Notes: a model not told the origin generated them from the sequence alone. 34,025 nt of DNA from an uncultured Prevotella sp. (GCA_934183355.1 CAKPST010000019.1:1-34025); one strand, 5' to 3'; shown: positions 18,901 to 27,816, numbered from the stretch's first letter. Made by a program: numbers and translations.

Positions 18901-18932
18901 CAAAAGTAATAACTTTATGTTACGCGACCAAA
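18901..18932 (-). promoter_or_regulatory. promoter of the etfB-etfA-acyl-CoA dehydrogenase operon
   Basis: On the minus strand TTTG (18932-18929), 20 bases, then TACTTTTG (18908-18901). The predicted start near 18897 gives a leader of about 29 bases. Confidence 0.8.
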
Positions 18933-19024
18933 TCTAAGCCTCGGAAAATACACAATCATTAACATGTTGTGCATGATTTTCGCATAAAATGTCTGAAAAT
19001 GACACGTTTCTCATAGATTATCAG

Positions 19025-19032
19025 TAACTTTG
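19025..19032 (+). promoter_or_regulatory. -7 box TAACTTTG of the PurF-like gene
   Basis: A full TAnnTTTG match 43 bases before the ATG at 19076. The upstream TTTG element is not clear. Confidence 0.6.
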
Positions 19033-19075
19033 CACCACAAATTTTCAATAAGAAAACATAATACTATAAGAATTT

Positions 19076-20512
19076 ATGGGAGGCATTTTCGGCACCATCT
19101 CCAAGAAAAGCTGCGTAGCAGACGTTTTCTATGGAACTGACTACAACTCACATCTCGGAACGCGTCGCGGCGGTCTGGCGATGTACAGTAAGGAAAAAGG
19201 ATTCACACGCTCAATCCACAACCTTGAGAGTTCTTATTTCCGCACCAAGTTTGAGCCTACGCTCGACCGCTTCGCAGGCAGCACAGCTGGCATCGGTGTG
19301 ATAAGCGACACCGACGCACAACCGCTTATCATCAATTCTCACCTCGGACGCTTTGCCATCTGCACCGTTGCGAAGATTGCCAACATCAAGGAACTGACTG
19401 CGGAGTTGCTTGAAAAGAATATGCACTTTGCCGAGTTGTCGCAAAGTTCAACCAACCAAACCGAACTCGTAGCCTTGCTCATTATTCAAGGCAAGACGTT
19501 TAAGGAGGGTATCGAAAACGTATACCATAACATCAAGGGCTCTTGCACCATGATGATTCTTACAGAAGACTCGCTCATCTGCGCCCGCGACGCATGGGGA
19601 CGCACACCTATTATAATAGGCAAGAAGGACGGAACATACGCTGCCTCAAGCGAATCAACTTCATTCCCTAATCTTGGTTACGAAGAAATCCATAACGTTG
19701 GACCAGGCGAAATTGTACAGCTCACAGCCGACGGCATGACACAGTTGCGCCCTGCTAACAAGAAAATGCAGATATGTTCGTTCCTATGGGTATACTACGG
19801 ATTCCCTACATCCACATACGAGGGCAAGAATGTTGAGGAAGCTCGCTTTGCCAACGGATTCAATCTTGCCAAGACAGACGACATTGAGGTAGACTGCTGC
19901 TCGGGCATTCCAGACTCTGGCACTGGTATGGCTATGGGATATGCTGCAGGAAAAGGCGTGCCATATCAGCGCTGCATTGCCAAATACACACCAACTTGGC
20001 CTCGTTCGTTCACTCCAGCCAACCAAGAAATGCGTTCACTTGTAGCCAAGATGAAGCTCATACCCAACAAGGCAATGCTCAAAGACAAACGAGTGCTATT
20101 CTGCGACGACTCTATCGTACGTGGCACTCAGTTGCGCGATAATGTTAAGGAATTGTTCGACCAAGCTGGTCTCAAGGAGTGTCACATGCGCATAGCATGC
20201 CCTCCATTGGTATATGGATGTCCATTCATCGGCTTCACTTCGTCAAAGAGCGACATGGAACTTATCACACGACGCATCATCGAGAAGTTTGAGGGCGACG
20301 CCAATAAAGACCTTGATAAATATGCTACTACCGACTCACCACAATACAAGCGCATGGTGGAGGAGATACGTAGCCAACTTGGACTTACATCACTGAAGTT
20401 CAACACTATAGAACAACTCATCAAGGCAATCGGACTCCCTAAGTGTCAAGTATGCACACACTGCTTCGATGGTTCAAGCCAGTACACTCTGGAAGAACAG
20501 GCTGACGAATAA
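19076..20512 (+). CDS. PurF-like amidophosphoribosyltransferase paralogue lacking the glutaminase cysteine
   Basis: A 478-residue cytoplasmic protein. The C-terminal half is a full phosphoribosyltransferase: IPDSGTGMAMGYA (about 278-290) and the PRPP loop VLFCDDSIVRGT (340-351). Cysteines C234 (ICSFLWVYYGFP), C382, C460 and C463 (VCTHCFDG) line up with the four ligands of the 4Fe-4S cluster in Bacillus-type PurF. The N-terminal half has the glutaminase fold but starts MGGIFGT: Cys2, the nucleophile of all active PurF enzymes, is Gly, and the first Cys is residue 13. An in-frame stop two codons upstream of the ATG rules out a longer, processed form. The glutamine-contact HNGN segment also reads TVAKIAN. 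It therefore cannot use glutamine in the normal way; ammonia use, another amine donor or a regulatory role are possible. Confidence 0.85.
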   Translation: MGGIFGTISKKSCVADVFYGTDYNSHLGTRRGGLAMYSKEKGFTRSIHNLESSYFRTKFEPTLDRFAGSTAGIGVISDTDAQPLIINSHLGRFAICTVAKIANIKELTAELLEKNMHFAELSQSSTNQTELVALLIIQGKTFKEGIENVYHNIKGSCTMMILTEDSLICARDAWGRTPIIIGKKDGTYAASSESTSFPNLGYEEIHNVGPGEIVQLTADGMTQLRPANKKMQICSFLWVYYGFPTSTYEGKNVEEARFANGFNLAKTDDIEVDCCSGIPDSGTGMAMGYAAGKGVPYQRCIAKYTPTWPRSFTPANQEMRSLVAKMKLIPNKAMLKDKRVLFCDDSIVRGTQLRDNVKELFDQAGLKECHMRIACPPLVYGCPFIGFTSSKSDMELITRRIIEKFEGDANKDLDKYATTDSPQYKRMVEEIRSQLGLTSLKFNTIEQLIKAIGLPKCQVCTHCFDGSSQYTLEEQADE

Positions 20513-20548
20513 CAAATTGAAAACGTCAAACATAAATACCGCAAAAAA

Positions 20549-20576
20549 GGCAGGATTTCTCACGAAGTCCTGCCTC
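20549..20576. terminator. terminator, stronger in the minus direction
   Basis: AGGCAGGA at 20549-20556 pairs with TCCTGCCT at 20569-20576. Six A at 20544-20549 give a T6 tract for transcripts coming from the right on the minus strand; on the plus side the T tract is broken. It ends the PurF-like gene but may also serve a minus-strand RNA. Confidence 0.75.
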
Positions 20577-20874
20577 TTAAATTTGAGTCTATTTTAATCT
20601 CATAATAATCTGTTGTCCCTACAACAATCAAACAAACCTTAATTACCTTATTAGCTAAATACCTTAATTCTTTGTATAAAACAAACCGTCCAACTAAAAC
20701 TAACTATTATAACCAAACCTTTCTATTACCTAATACGTTTATTCTTTCTTCTTTTCGTATGCAAAATTACATTTTATTCTAATTCCTTGGTCACAAAAAT
20801 AGTGAGATTCCTATATTTTTACAATGTAAACGTTTGTTTTTAATAACTAATACTCATATAAGCCATATTTATTG
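20577..20874. other. AT-rich intergenic stretch, possible minus-strand RNA
   Basis: No reading frame of note. On the minus strand, TAATTTTG at 20769-20762 is a -7-like box about 190 bases before the T-tailed hairpin at 20576-20543, with a small GTTGT/ACAAC hairpin between. No clear -33 box lies at the right distance, so a transcript is only possible. Confidence 0.3.
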
Positions 20875-20882
20875 TAATTTTG
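20875..20882 (+). promoter_or_regulatory. -7 box TAATTTTG of the YeiH-type gene
   Basis: A TAnnTTTG match 40 bases before the ATG at 20923; no TTTG at the expected upstream position. Confidence 0.55.
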
Positions 20883-20922
20883 CAGCGACAACGAAAGTTA
20901 TACAACTAAAAACAATATAACA

Positions 20923-22005
20923 ATGGAAAAGAAAGAACTCTGCTATATAGCGATAATAGCAGTTATGGGCATTTCTCTATTATTGGGATTTGCCGTAGAA
21001 GTATTTAATCTGAATTTGGGCAGTATCGCATGGATTGCTGGCTGGGTGTCATCCCCCATAGCTCTTGCCATCGGTTTTGCTTTTGCCCTGTTATTCGGCA
21101 AAGCATTCCCCGACTTCAATAAAATGATGTCAAAAAAGTTGCTGCAATACTCTGTCATCGGACTCGGATTTGGCATGAATGTAGACAAGGCACTCGCTTC
21201 GGGCGCTGAAGGAATGATGTTCACCATTGTCAGTGTGTTCGGCACACTTGCCCTCGGCTGGCTGTACGGCAGAAAGTTTCTCGGCGTCGACTCGCAGACA
21301 AGCTACCTGTTGTCATCCGGAACAGCCATCTGTGGAGGCTCGGCAATAGCAGCAGTTGGACCTATCATCAAGGCAAAAGCAGAGAGTATGTCTGTTGCAC
21401 TTGGCGTAGTTTTCGTGCTCAACGGCATCGCCCTGTTCCTCTTCCCAGTCATTGGTGATGCTCTTGGTATGACAATGAAACAATTTGGCATGTGGGCAGC
21501 CATTGCCATCCACGACACTTCATCAGTTGTAGGAGCTGGAGCAGCCTACGACCAGATGCACCCCGAACTTGTTGCTTCACAAGGCGTTAGCGCATTGGAA
21601 GTAGCAACAACAATCAAACTTACACGTGCTCTATGGATTGTTGTGCTGGCTTTGGTCACACCATTCTTCTTCCGAAAGTCGCTTGCCAACTCTGCCGACG
21701 GAGGGTCAAAGCCTTGGTATAAATGCATTCCGCATTTTATCCTGTGGTTCATTGTGGCAATCCTGTTCAACACCTACATACTGAGCAATGCATCGCTCAT
21801 CGGCGACACAGCAGCCTCAATAGGTAGCCAGTTCAGCGGAGCTGTCAACAAACTTGCCAAACACCTCATTACATTATCACTCTTTTTCATCGGAGCCTCG
21901 TTAACACGCGAGACACTGCGCAGTGTTGGCCTGAAACCACTCATACAGGGAGTGTTGTTATGGATTAGCATAAGCCTAATTAGTCTTGGCTACATTTTAT
22001 ATTAA
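20923..22005 (+). CDS. YeiH family (UPF0324) putative sulfate exporter
   Basis: A 360-residue inner-membrane protein with about 10-11 hydrophobic helices. The family markers are present: LQYSVIGLGFGMNVDKAL (about 74-91), SSGTAICGGSAIAAVGPIIKAK (about 131-152) and AIHDTSSVVGAGAAY (about 195-209), with FFIGASLTRETL near the end. Members are described as putative sulfate or sulfonate-related exporters, and the true substrate is poorly known. The gene has its own terminator at 22016-22054. No sulfur metabolism gene lies beside it. Confidence 0.92.
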   Translation: MEKKELCYIAIIAVMGISLLLGFAVEVFNLNLGSIAWIAGWVSSPIALAIGFAFALLFGKAFPDFNKMMSKKLLQYSVIGLGFGMNVDKALASGAEGMMFTIVSVFGTLALGWLYGRKFLGVDSQTSYLLSSGTAICGGSAIAAVGPIIKAKAESMSVALGVVFVLNGIALFLFPVIGDALGMTMKQFGMWAAIAIHDTSSVVGAGAAYDQMHPELVASQGVSALEVATTIKLTRALWIVVLALVTPFFFRKSLANSADGGSKPWYKCIPHFILWFIVAILFNTYILSNASLIGDTAASIGSQFSGAVNKLAKHLITLSLFFIGASLTRETLRSVGLKPLIQGVLLWISISLISLGYILY

Positions 22006-22015
22006 AAAATTTTAA

Positions 22016-22054
22016 GTAGTGGGAGTTGGAGTTTCACCTCTCACTACATTTTTA
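22016..22054 (+). terminator. terminator of the YeiH-type gene
   Basis: GTAGTGGGAG at 22016-22025 pairs with CTCTCACTAC at 22038-22047 (one G-U pair), followed by ATTTTTAT. This separates the following small ORF from the YeiH unit and argues against a start inside the hairpin. Confidence 0.8.
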
Positions 22055-22070
22055 TATAAGCGTCCCAATT

Positions 22071-22418
22071 ATGGGACAGTATATATACATTATTTTACAT
22101 TATATTTTACACCTCATAAACGCTGACCATGTATGCGTTACACTTATTGTACTATTCTTGGGTTGGTTTCTTGCATTTGCTTCAATCAATCTCACTGTAT
22201 TCGACCCGGTAAAGAAGGCATTCGCCGACTTCTCCATGACCGATGTCTACTACGAGATACAAGCAACCACTGCCGACAACGATAAGACTAATGTCACCGC
22301 ATTGATAGAAGCATTTCACACTGCTGCCGAGAACGGCGAGAAGACTGTGAAAATGTCAGCCCCCAACCACTCCTTTTGGGCTAAGTGGTTGGGGGCTTTT
22401 ATATTTATCTGGCTCTAA
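22071..22418 (+). CDS. short membrane protein, probably a truncated CHASE2-type sensor N-terminus
   Basis: About 115 residues from the ATG at 22071 (a TTG start at 22026 would lie inside a terminator and is rejected). A hydrophobic helix at about residues 23-42 is followed by LTVFDPVKKAFADFSMTDVYYEI and a short helical region. That pattern, a membrane anchor followed by FDP, a DFxxTDxYY motif, resembles the start of CHASE2 periplasmic sensor domains in Bacteroidetes, which normally continue for over 250 residues. Here the reading frame runs straight into a terminator hairpin, and the last 17 or so residues are encoded by the hairpin itself. It may be a decayed remnant or a genuine short protein; the family match is by eye. 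Confidence 0.5.
   Translation: MGQYIYIILHYILHLINADHVCVTLIVLFLGWFLAFASINLTVFDPVKKAFADFSMTDVYYEIQATTADNDKTNVTALIEAFHTAAENGEKTVKMSAPNHSFWAKWLGAFIFIWL
22358..22400. terminator. strong hairpin terminator overlapping the end of the short ORF
   Basis: AGCCCCCAACCACT at 22358-22371 pairs perfectly with AGTGGTTGGGGGCT at 22384-22397, 12-base loop, then TTTAT. It also lies just beyond the stop of murF-alr on the other strand (22419), so may serve both. Confidence 0.9.
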
Positions 22419-24893
22419 TTAGTCCTGATAATAAACTCGCTTCACTCTATTGCTGATACCAGTCAGCACCTCGTATGGTATTGTGTCTATAGCTTCCGAC
22501 AATACCGTAACAGGCAATTCCTCACCAAATATTATCACCTGGTCGCCCTCCTTGCAGTCGATGTCAGTGACATCTATCATTGCCACGTCCATGCAGATAT
22601 TGCCAACATATTCTGCCTTCTTGCCATTGACAAGACAATAGCCATGACGATTGCCAAGATGACGATTGAGTCCGTCGGCATATCCTATAGGAATAGCAGC
22701 AATACGCGAGTCGCGTGTCAACGTTCCACGACGGCTGTAACCAATGGTTTCCGTTGCAGGAATATCGTGAATCTGAAGGATTGTTGTCTTCAGCGTGGTC
22801 ACATTGTTTATCATAGAGTTGTCTCGTGAGTCATATCCATACAGTCCGAGTCCCAATCTGCACATGTCAAGCTGACGTTCGGGGAAATGCTCTATGCCCG
22901 CCGAGTTGTCTATGTGGCGCAATATCTTGTGTGGGAAAGCATCACAAAGCATCTTGCTGCCCTTGTTGAAAAGTCCAAACTGATAGGCAGAGAATTCGTC
23001 GAACGAGTCAGAGTCGCTACCCACAAAGTGCGAGAACACCGAACGCGGAATAACAGCTGACTGATGCTGCAATCTGTCGATAAGCTCTGGCATATCCTTC
23101 AATGGGTCAAAACCGAGACGGTGCATACCCGTGTCGAGCTTGATGTGAACTGGGAAGTTGTTGATACCATTCTTCTGAGCCTCACGCACAAGGGCATCAA
23201 GCAGTCGGAATGAATACACCTCTGGCTCAAGGTCGTAGTCGAACATGGTCTTGAAAGCCGACATCTCAGGATTCATAATCATGATGTTCGACGTGATGCC
23301 GTTCTTTCTCAGCGTCACACCCTCGTCTGCCACAGCCACAGCAAGATAGTCCACGCGATGGTCTTGCAGCGTCTTGGCTATCTCCACTGCACCTGCTCCG
23401 TAGGCATCCGCCTTAATCATGCACACCAGTTTGGTCTCAGGCTTCATAAACGAACGATAGAAGTTGAGATTCTTCACCACACCCGAGAGATTCACTTCGA
23501 GTATAGTCTCGTGCACCTTCTGCACAAGCAGCTCCGTGATGTTGTCAAATCCAAATCTACGTGCACCCTTAATTAGAATCACTTCATCACGCAATGTCTC
23601 AAACACCGTACTGTGTATGAACGACGTTACGTCGTGGAAGAAGAACTTCTCCTGTACCTTTATCATGTCGGCATGCTCCATTATCTGCGGACCAATGCCT
23701 ATTATCTTGTTCACTCCACGCTGCACACTTAGATTGGATACCTCCTTGTATAGACGATCGAGTGGTTCGCCCGTCTGATAAATGTCGCTCAGAATCAGTG
23801 TGCGCTTGCGTCCCTTGTGGTCAGGACGGCGATTCATAAAGTCGAGAGCAATGTCGAGCGAATTGATGTCCGAGTTGTACGAGTCGTTGATGAGTGTACA
23901 TCCGTGCTGTCCCTCCTTCACCTCAAGGCGCATAGCCACAGGCTCAAGATTATTCATGCGCTCAGCAAGAAGCTCGCGAGAGAGTCCGATATGCAGTGCC
24001 ACAACAGCAGTAGTTACCGAGTTGCGCACCGAAGCCTCGTCAATGAACGGCAAGTCATACTCACCCTCCTCGCCTTTGTATATATAATGTATAGTCGAGA
24101 TGAAATCCTTCTTCTCCACCTTCTTCACAAACATCGCCGCCTTAGGGTCCTTCATCGACCATGCGAGGTTTTCGCCCTTATAGTCAAAACTCTTCACCAC
24201 ATTGTCCACAAGCGTGTCGTCCTTGCAGTAGACAATGGTCTTGGCATCATGAAAGAGTATAACCTTCTCACGGCATTTCTCCTCAAGCGACTCAAAATTC
24301 TTCTGATGAGCATCGCCAATGAATGTCAGCACAGCTATAGAAGGCTGAATGATATCGCGCAGTGCGAGCATTTCGCCCGGCTCCGAGATGCCAGCCTCAA
24401 ACACTCCCACCTGGCTCTGCTCATTCAAGAGCCACACCGAGAGTGGCACACCAATCTGCGAGTTGTAGCTGCGCGGTGAGCGTGTCACATTGATTTCGGG
24501 TGATAGCAACTGGTAGAGCCATTCCTTAACAATGGTTTTACCATTTGAACCCGTAATGCCCACAATAGGAATGGCGTATTCGTCGCGGTGGCGTTCGGCA
24601 AGTCGCTGCAGAGCCACGAGCGAATTCTCCACACGTAGGAAGTTTGCGTCGGCATAAGTCGAAGCATAGTCGAGTGGCACATGCTCCACCACGAAGTTGC
24701 GCACTCCACGCCTGTAGAGGTCGGAAATATAGTTATGACCGTCGCCACGTCCCGACTTCAGGGCGAAGAACAGAGTCTCCTCGGCGAAGCACAGTGAACG
24801 GCTGTCAGTTAGCAGAAACCCTATGTTGGCATCGGCTGCGCCGAAGCGGTGGGCTCCTATGAGCGTTGTAACCTTTTCAATAGTATAAGTCAT
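22419..24893 (-). CDS. murF: bifunctional MurF ligase / alanine racemase
   Basis: An 824-residue cytoplasmic fusion. The N-terminal part (about 1-460) is UDP-N-acetylmuramoyl-tripeptide:D-Ala-D-Ala ligase, with the ATP loop VGITGSNGKT (111-120), FEAGISEPGEM (about 165-175) and NDSYNS (about 336-341). The C-terminal part (about 465-824) is alanine racemase: PLP lysine K494 in MIKADAYGAG, HIKLDTGMHRLG (about 583-594), and the second catalytic base Y719 in TIGYSRRG. Together they make D-alanine and, after D-Ala-D-Ala ligase, attach the dipeptide to the peptidoglycan precursor. This fusion is known in Bacteroidetes. It has its own -7 box at 24920-24927 and no neighbours from the mur cluster. Confidence 0.96.
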   Translation of the reverse strand: MTYTIEKVTTLIGAHRFGAADANIGFLLTDSRSLCFAEETLFFALKSGRGDGHNYISDLYRRGVRNFVVEHVPLDYASTYADANFLRVENSLVALQRLAERHRDEYAIPIVGITGSNGKTIVKEWLYQLLSPEINVTRSPRSYNSQIGVPLSVWLLNEQSQVGVFEAGISEPGEMLALRDIIQPSIAVLTFIGDAHQKNFESLEEKCREKVILFHDAKTIVYCKDDTLVDNVVKSFDYKGENLAWSMKDPKAAMFVKKVEKKDFISTIHYIYKGEEGEYDLPFIDEASVRNSVTTAVVALHIGLSRELLAERMNNLEPVAMRLEVKEGQHGCTLINDSYNSDINSLDIALDFMNRRPDHKGRKRTLILSDIYQTGEPLDRLYKEVSNLSVQRGVNKIIGIGPQIMEHADMIKVQEKFFFHDVTSFIHSTVFETLRDEVILIKGARRFGFDNITELLVQKVHETILEVNLSGVVKNLNFYRSFMKPETKLVCMIKADAYGAGAVEIAKTLQDHRVDYLAVAVADEGVTLRKNGITSNIMIMNPEMSAFKTMFDYDLEPEVYSFRLLDALVREAQKNGINNFPVHIKLDTGMHRLGFDPLKDMPELIDRLQHQSAVIPRSVFSHFVGSDSDSFDEFSAYQFGLFNKGSKMLCDAFPHKILRHIDNSAGIEHFPERQLDMCRLGLGLYGYDSRDNSMINNVTTLKTTILQIHDIPATETIGYSRRGTLTRDSRIAAIPIGYADGLNRHLGNRHGYCLVNGKKAEYVGNICMDVAMIDVTDIDCKEGDQVIIFGEELPVTVLSEAIDTIPYEVLTGISNRVKRVYYQD

Positions 24894-24919
24894 TATTCCG
24901 ATAAATTGATATTATGGTG

Positions 24920-24927
24920 CAAACTTA
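24920..24927 (-). promoter_or_regulatory. -7 box TAAGTTTG of murF-alr
   Basis: A TAnnTTTG match on the minus strand 27 bases before the ATG at 24893; the -33 element would be TTTA at 24947-24944, one base off. Confidence 0.6.
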
Positions 24928-24999
24928 CTTATTTTCTCGCACATAAAGGCAGATAAAAAGATTTTTTTTCGTAACTTAGCGCAATAAAACAAACAAGCC

Positions 25000-25047
25000 A
25001 TGGAAGAGGAAATAAGAAGATACCCAATAGTAAGAATAAACCGATGA
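25000..25047 (+). other. 15-codon mini-ORF ending in a terminator stem (doubtful)
   Basis: Encodes MEEEIRRYPIVRINR with its stop inside the hairpin at 25035-25073. A -7-like TAACTTAG lies at 24972-24979. No Shine-Dalgarno site and no -33 box. It could be a tiny peptide, a leader or chance. Confidence 0.25.
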
Positions 25048-25073
25048 TGCTATGGAGGCATCATCGGTTTATT
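25035..25073. terminator. terminator of the hut operon
   Basis: A perfect 16-base stem (25035-25050 with 25058-25073) and a 7-base loop, 23 bases beyond the hutI stop. The stem has A/T-rich outer ends, so it can work in both directions. Confidence 0.88.
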
Positions 25074-25095
25074 TGTTAATGGTAGTTACGTGATA

Positions 25096-26331
25096 TCACA
25101 CCACTTCTCCTCGCAACACAACCTTTTTAACTATTGGTGTTGTATAGGCATAAGGGATGAAGTCGACTGACGGAATGGGATGTGTGATGAAGAAGTTGGC
25201 TACCTTGCCTTTGGCGATACTTCCGTAGTTGGCGCTCTCGCCCATAGCACATGCTCCATTTATTGTTGCGGCATTCAAAGCCTCGTTTGGCTGCAAACGT
25301 AGCTTTATACAAGCCAGCGAAACCACAAACTTCATGTCGCCCGAAGGTGTCGAACCAGGATTGTAGTCGCTGGCTACGGCTACCCCCAGTCCTGCGTCTA
25401 TCATCTTGCGTGCCTTGCCATACGGCATGTTGAGGAAGAATGATGTGCCTGGCAACACCGTTGGCATTGTGTCGCTGCCTCGCAATATTTCGATTTCCTC
25501 GACTGTCATGCTCTCCAAGTGGTCAACCGACAAGGCTCCATGCTTCACTCCAACCTCTACTCCACCCGACGATGCCAACTCGTCGGCATGAATCTTCGGG
25601 CGCATTCCCCATGCGGCTGCCGCCTCAAGCATTCTGCCAGTCTCTTCTGGCGTGAAGAATCCGCGGTCGCAGAACACGTCAACGAAGTCGGCAAGACGTT
25701 GGCGTCCCACCTCGGGTATCATCTCGTTGATGATGAGCTTCACATAGTCGTCTTGCGACATGCCACGCGCCACGGCATGGGCACCAAGGAAGGTGGACAC
25801 AATCTTAGCACTTGACGTCTCTTTCATGCGCTGTATCACGCGTAGCATCTTCAGTTCGTCTTCAAGATTTAGTCCATAACCACTCTTTATCTCCACACAA
25901 CCCGTTCCCTTACGTATCACCTCGTCGAGTCGCCGCATGGCTTGACGATATAGCTCGTCCTCAGAAGTATTGTGCAGCAGGTCGGCAGAATTGAGTATAC
26001 CTCCACCACGGCGTGCTATCTCCTCATAACTTAGTCCGTTGATTTTGTCGACAAACTCTCGCTCACGACTTCCGGCAAAGACAATGTGTGTGTGCGAGTC
26101 GCACCACGATGGCAACACCATTCCGCCTTCTGCGTCAATGATGTTGTCGACATCGTCCATTGGCGGCATTCCGTTGGCAACACTGCCAAACAGTGCGATT
26201 CGTCCGTCCTCCACCAATAACCATGCATCGTCTATGGTGTTGAACTCAGCCATCTCCTTGCCTTGTAGACGGAGCTTGGGGGAGTATTCGATGCCGGCAA
26301 GGCAACTTATGTTCTTTACAAGTTGTTTCAT
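25096..26331 (-). CDS. hutI: imidazolonepropionase
   Basis: A 411-residue amidohydrolase that opens the ring of 4-imidazolone-5-propionate to give N-formimino-L-glutamate, step 3 of histidine breakdown. The metal site starts at CDSHTHIVFAGSREREF (H80, H82), with further ligands in FLGAHAV, KIHADELASSGGVEVG (about 240-255) and ASDYNPGSTPSGDMKFV (about 325-341). Length is that of the family (about 405-415). It is the last gene of the operon, 6 bases after hutH, followed by a strong terminator. Confidence 0.97.
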   Translation of the reverse strand: MKQLVKNISCLAGIEYSPKLRLQGKEMAEFNTIDDAWLLVEDGRIALFGSVANGMPPMDDVDNIIDAEGGMVLPSWCDSHTHIVFAGSREREFVDKINGLSYEEIARRGGGILNSADLLHNTSEDELYRQAMRRLDEVIRKGTGCVEIKSGYGLNLEDELKMLRVIQRMKETSSAKIVSTFLGAHAVARGMSQDDYVKLIINEMIPEVGRQRLADFVDVFCDRGFFTPEETGRMLEAAAAWGMRPKIHADELASSGGVEVGVKHGALSVDHLESMTVEEIEILRGSDTMPTVLPGTSFFLNMPYGKARKMIDAGLGVAVASDYNPGSTPSGDMKFVVSLACIKLRLQPNEALNAATINGACAMGESANYGSIAKGKVANFFITHPIPSVDFIPYAYTTPIVKKVVLRGEVV

Positions 26332-26337
26332 AAATAA

Positions 26338-27816
26338 TTACTTTCTCAAGAATTCAATCGACCTCGCTATATGCGGATACATCACCTCGTCGTCCACTAT
26401 AAATGGCACCACCTCTCGATAGCTGTCATGAACAGCCTCTACAGCGGGCGACGACTTCAGCGGGCGACGGAAGTCGAGTGCTTGTGCGGCGTTGAACAGC
26501 TCTATGGCAAGCACACGCTCCGTATTGAGCACCACCTTGTATAGCTTGATGGCAGCGTTGGCACCCATACTCACGTGGTCCTCCTGACCTTGACTCGACG
26601 GTATGCTGTCCACTGACGATGGTGTCGACAGTGTCTTGTTGAGGCTGACAATCGAAGCAGCTGTATACTGCGGTATCATAAAGCCGCTGTTCACACCCGG
26701 ATTGGCAACGAGGAAACTTGGCAGTCCGCGTGTTCCACTCACGAGTTTATATATACGGCGCTCTGATATATTAGCCAACTCACACAATGCTATAGCCAAG
26801 AAGTCCATAGGCATGGCTATAGGTTCGCCATGGAAGTTGCCGGCTGATATGATGATGTCTTCGTCGGGACATACCGTCGGATTGTCCGTGGCTGAGTTCA
26901 CCTCAACATCTACCACCGACCTGACATATTCTATAGTGTCCTTCACCGTGCCATGCACCTGCGGAATACATCTGAACGAATACGGATCCTGCACATACGT
27001 CTTAGGCTTCTCTATTATCTCGCTACCCTCAAGCAACTCTCTCATGCGTGCAGCTGTGACAATCTGACCCTTGTGTGGACGCACCTGATGAACAGCGTCG
27101 GTGAAAGGAGCCGTCAGTCCATAGTAGGCATCAAGCGACATGGCAGCTATCTTGTCTGCCCAATCGCTCAGTCTGTGCGACTGCAACAATGCCCACACAG
27201 CGAATGCGCCCATGTTCTGCGTACCATTGAGCAGGGCGAGTCCTTCTTTCGATGCCAGTCGGATGGGGTGCCAGTCAAACTTCTTCAGCATTTCGTCTCC
27301 AGCTATTACATTGCCTTGGTATTCCACCTCGCCAAGTCCGACAAGCGGCAACGAGAGATGAGCCAACGGCACCAAGTCGCCCGACGCTCCGAGTGAGCCT
27401 TGCATGTAAACCACTGGGTAGACATCATTGTTGAAGAAGTCGATGAGTCGCTCTACAGTCACGAGCTGACATCCTGAGAATCCATAGCTCAGCGACTGTA
27501 TCTTGAGCAGCAACATAATCTTAACAATGTCGTTTGGCACACGGTCGCCCGTGCCACACGCATGCGACATCATTAGATTGATTTGCAACTGAGCCAAATA
27601 GTCCGAACCAATGCTCACATTGCAGAGCGAACCAAATCCAGTGGTCACTCCATATATAGGCGCTGTCGACGACTCTATCTTGCGGTCGAGATATTCTCGA
27701 CACTCCACAATGCGTCGCTGTGCATCGTCGCTCAGTTCTATCTTGTAGCCACCATATACTATCTTACCTATACGCTCAATAGAAAGGTGCTCGGCAGAAA
27801 TCTTGTGTATCTTCAT
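26338..27816 (-). CDS. hutH: histidine ammonia-lyase (histidase)
   Basis: A 492-residue enzyme that removes ammonia from histidine to make urocanate, step 1 of the pathway. The Ala-Ser-Gly triplet that cyclises to the MIO electrophile is A144-S145-G146 in GSLGASGDLVPLAHLS. The catalytic tyrosine is Y55 in YGVTTGFG. SSQGQEDHVSMG and ALDFRRP near the C-terminus are also typical. It lies 44 bases after hutU and 6 bases before hutI. No operon-specific regulator gene such as hutC or hutP is present in the window, so control must come from elsewhere or be global. Confidence 0.97.
   Translation of the reverse strand: MKIHKISAEHLSIERIGKIVYGGYKIELSDDAQRRIVECREYLDRKIESSTAPIYGVTTGFGSLCNVSIGSDYLAQLQINLMMSHACGTGDRVPNDIVKIMLLLKIQSLSYGFSGCQLVTVERLIDFFNNDVYPVVYMQGSLGASGDLVPLAHLSLPLVGLGEVEYQGNVIAGDEMLKKFDWHPIRLASKEGLALLNGTQNMGAFAVWALLQSHRLSDWADKIAAMSLDAYYGLTAPFTDAVHQVRPHKGQIVTAARMRELLEGSEIIEKPKTYVQDPYSFRCIPQVHGTVKDTIEYVRSVVDVEVNSATDNPTVCPDEDIIISAGNFHGEPIAMPMDFLAIALCELANISERRIYKLVSGTRGLPSFLVANPGVNSGFMIPQYTAASIVSLNKTLSTPSSVDSIPSSQGQEDHVSMGANAAIKLYKVVLNTERVLAIELFNAAQALDFRRPLKSSPAVEAVHDSYREVVPFIVDDEVMYPHIARSIEFLRK

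Noticed and set aside
22026..22070. TTG start for the short sensor-like ORF
   Set aside because: It lies inside the terminator hairpin of the YeiH gene; the ATG at 22071 is more sensible.
23817..24479. 220-codon plus-strand frame opposite murF-alr
   Set aside because: Opposite a certain gene, with reverse-strand composition and no recognisable domain.
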